Origin: an uncultured Planctomycetaceae bacterium
GTDB lineage: Bacteria > Planctomycetota > Planctomycetia > Pirellulales > Pirellulaceae
Assembly: GCA_937967755.1 (NCBI GenBank)
Contig: CALBTA010000026.1
Location: 1 to 22,068 of the forward strand
Direction of reading: 5' to 3'
DNA length: 22,068 bases
A program made the translations under genes and the position numbers. Shown here piece by piece: positions 20,505 to 22,068 of the stretch (the stretch's first letter is position 1; each line of letters opens with the position of its first letter). The notes under the pieces were generated by a model. That model had not been told where the DNA came from and searched no databases. It worked only from the letters and a program-made list of their open reading frames with translations.

Positions 20505-22068
20505 TTACTGGGCACCTTTGGGCTGCGTTGTAATCGCCAGCGGGTTGCGGAACAGCTTCGTGACGACCGCTTGCACCTGATCGCTGGTCACCGCATTGAC
20601 GCGGTCGGCGTAGCCGGCGTCGTAGTCGTGGCCCAGCCCGTACAGTTCATTCAGTGCCGCCTGGAACGCTTGTTCGCCGGGCGTTGTGTTTCGCAAAGCC
20701 TCGCCGGCGATCAGCTTTTGCTTCACGTTCTTCAGTTCATCGGCTGGGATTCCTTCTTTGCGAATCTCTTCAATGTTCGCCGAGATTCGCTGCACCACCT
20801 CGTCGGCCGTATCGGGCCGGGTTTGGGCCATAAACAGATAGTAACCCGGGGCCAGGCCGGTGATTTCGAAGCCGAACACGTAGTAAACCAACCGGGCGCC
20901 TCGCAGCTCTTCAAACAGCCGCCCTCCGCTTCCGCCGCCGCCGGTCAGCACGCCGCCCAGGACTTGCAGCGCCGCGCGGTCATCTTCGGCATGCACGCTG
21001 ACCGAAGGGTAACTCAGCAGGACCATCGAGGTTCCTTCCTGCTCATTCTTTAGCACGCTCTTTTCAGCGGCATTGGCGAAGTGAACGTTCTTGTACTCCG
21101 GAAACTCCACTTCACTTTTCGCCTGCCGGCCGAAGCGGGCTTCGACCATCTTCATCGTCGCTTCGGGATCGACGTCTCCGTAGATGGCAACGACCATGTT
21201 GTTCGGCGCGAAGTAGGTGCGGTGGAAGTCGCGGCAGTCGGCGACGGTCAGCTTGCCCACGCTTTCGACCGTGCCTTGCACTGTGCGGCTGAACGGCGTG
21301 CCGTCGGGCAACTGCGTCGTCCAGTAGTCAAGCACTTCCGCCTGCGGGTTCGCGGCCCGGGCGGCGATGCGGGTGAGCTGTTGCTGCTGTTGCTTCTTGA
21401 ATTCCGTTTCCGGGAACGTCGGGTGCCACAACACCTGATCGCAATAGTCGAACGCGGTGGCGAAATCGTCCTTCAACGTCGCACAGGTCAGGTAGCTCGA
21501 GTTGCGCTGGCTGCTTACGGCCATCGCGCCGCCGATGGAATCAAAATATTCGGCGATCTGCTCGGCGGTATACTTCTCGGTCCCTTTTTCCATCACGGCG
21601 GTTGCCAGCGACGCACGCCCGCTCTTTTCGTGCGTGTCGCTAAGGATGCCCGCCTTGACGAAGACCTGCATCGTCACCAGCGGCTGCACCGCGTGACGCT
21701 TGACCAACACGGTCAGCCCGTTGGGCAGCACTTTCTTGATCACATCCGATTCGGCCGCGGCCAGCGCACCTTCGCCGCCGCTGTTGTCTTCACTGCCGGT
21801 CGGAACGATGTAAACCGTGTTCTCCGTTTCCTGCCGGAAGTACCGTCGCGCCGCAGCTTGAATCTGCTCGGGCGTCACACGCTGAATGCCTTTTACATAC
21901 TGATCATCAAACAGCGGATCGTTCGTCGACAGATAACTACGCCCAATGCTTTCCGCCTGATCTTGCACAGTTTGTTGGCCGAAGACATGTTCGGCCGCCT
22001 TCTGGCGTTTCACTTTATCCAGTTCCTTCTCGTCGGCCAATTCGCGCTTAAGCCGGCCGATTTCCTCG
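20505..22068 (-). CDS. M16 (insulinase-type) peptidase family protein, 5' part missing
   Basis: The 3' part of a larger gene; the frame stays open to the right edge, so the start lies outside. About 520 residues are visible. The first ~75 residues are the C-terminal end of one M16 domain pair (QRVTPEQIQAAARRYFRQETENTVYIVP). A linker with GGEGALAA follows, then a second M16 unit beginning KKVLPNGLTVLVKRH. Where an active M16 domain has HxxEH, this one reads GRASLATAVMEKGT, so the second half is of the non-catalytic type. Its C-terminal part keeps the family's GGRLFEELRGARLVYYVFGF (R/Y) segment. The catalytic motif, if present, should be in the missing N-terminal half. It probably acts in the periplasm; no signal can be seen. 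Confidence 0.92.
   Translation of the reverse strand, partial: EEIGRLKRELADEKELDKVKRQKAAEHVFGQQTVQDQAESIGRSYLSTNDPLFDDQYVKGIQRVTPEQIQAAARRYFRQETENTVYIVPTGSEDNSGGEGALAAAESDVIKKVLPNGLTVLVKRHAVQPLVTMQVFVKAGILSDTHEKSGRASLATAVMEKGTEKYTAEQIAEYFDSIGGAMAVSSQRNSSYLTCATLKDDFATAFDYCDQVLWHPTFPETEFKKQQQQQLTRIAARAANPQAEVLDYWTTQLPDGTPFSRTVQGTVESVGKLTVADCRDFHRTYFAPNNMVVAIYGDVDPEATMKMVEARFGRQAKSEVEFPEYKNVHFANAAEKSVLKNEQEGTSMVLLSYPSVSVHAEDDRAALQVLGGVLTGGGGSGGRLFEELRGARLVYYVFGFEITGLAPGYYLFMAQTRPDTADEVVQRISANIEEIRKEGIPADELKNVKQKLIAGEALRNTTPGEQAFQAALNELYGLGHDYDAGYADRVNAVTSDQVQAVVTKLFRNPLAITTQPKGAQ

Noticed and set aside
1..22068. CRISPR arrays, tRNA or rRNA genes, complete insertion sequences
   Set aside because: No regularly spaced direct repeats, no cloverleaf or rRNA core sequence, and no transposase frame were seen on either strand.

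Overview
The window looks like chromosomal DNA of a planctomycete, probably of the Pirellulales type. The evidence is family content: a PSCyt1/PSCyt2/PSD1 cytochrome-like protein paired with a Tat-exported DUF1501 protein, a pseudopilin with a DUF1559-like H-X9-D motif, a XylR-like regulator with a sugar-binding half and an AraC-type half, a formylglycine sulfatase, a YdjY-domain protein and four PEP-CTERM proteins. Shine-Dalgarno sequences are strong in front of some genes and absent in front of others. I recognise no tRNA, rRNA, CRISPR array or intact insertion sequence.

Layout. Bases 1-185 hold two palindromic elements and a promoter-like region. Bases 186-4576 hold a two-gene unit, PSD1 then DUF1501, 17 bases apart. 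A XylR-like regulator (4594-5763, minus) converges on it. The divergent gap holds a perfect inverted repeat, followed by two tiny overlapping genes of unknown function (5825-6257). Bases 6396-8100 carry a pseudopilin fused to a PA14-like domain, then a small lipoprotein. Bases 8312-11645 carry three PEP-CTERM genes in one direction. The first two probably form one transcript, and the second and third each end at nearly identical hairpin terminators.

Bases 11646-12777 contain no convincing gene. They are a mosaic of at least five palindromic elements plus an orphan sigma70-like promoter. A second plus-strand block follows: YdjY-domain protein and hypothetical secreted protein (11 bases apart), then a sulfatase. 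A second copy of a ~123-bp dispersed repeat lies behind the sulfatase. The minus strand then carries a fourth PEP-CTERM gene, ending at a third copy of the shared terminator, and a TPR gene broken by two in-frame stops. The window closes with a PLP-dependent class V aminotransferase (plus), a GntR/FCD regulator (minus, convergent) and the 3' part of an M16 peptidase-like gene (minus, running off the right edge).

How it works together. Most genes encode exported or envelope proteins: cytochrome-like, Tat substrate, pseudopilin, lipoprotein, four PEP-CTERM surface proteins, sulfatase and secreted hypotheticals. No exosortase is encoded here, so the PEP-CTERM proteins must be sorted by an enzyme encoded elsewhere. 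The most unusual signal is a 17-base box, identical in three copies, that starts the terminator hairpin behind PEP-CTERM genes. Also notable are the dispersed repeat copies at 12211 and 15956 and the doubly interrupted TPR gene.
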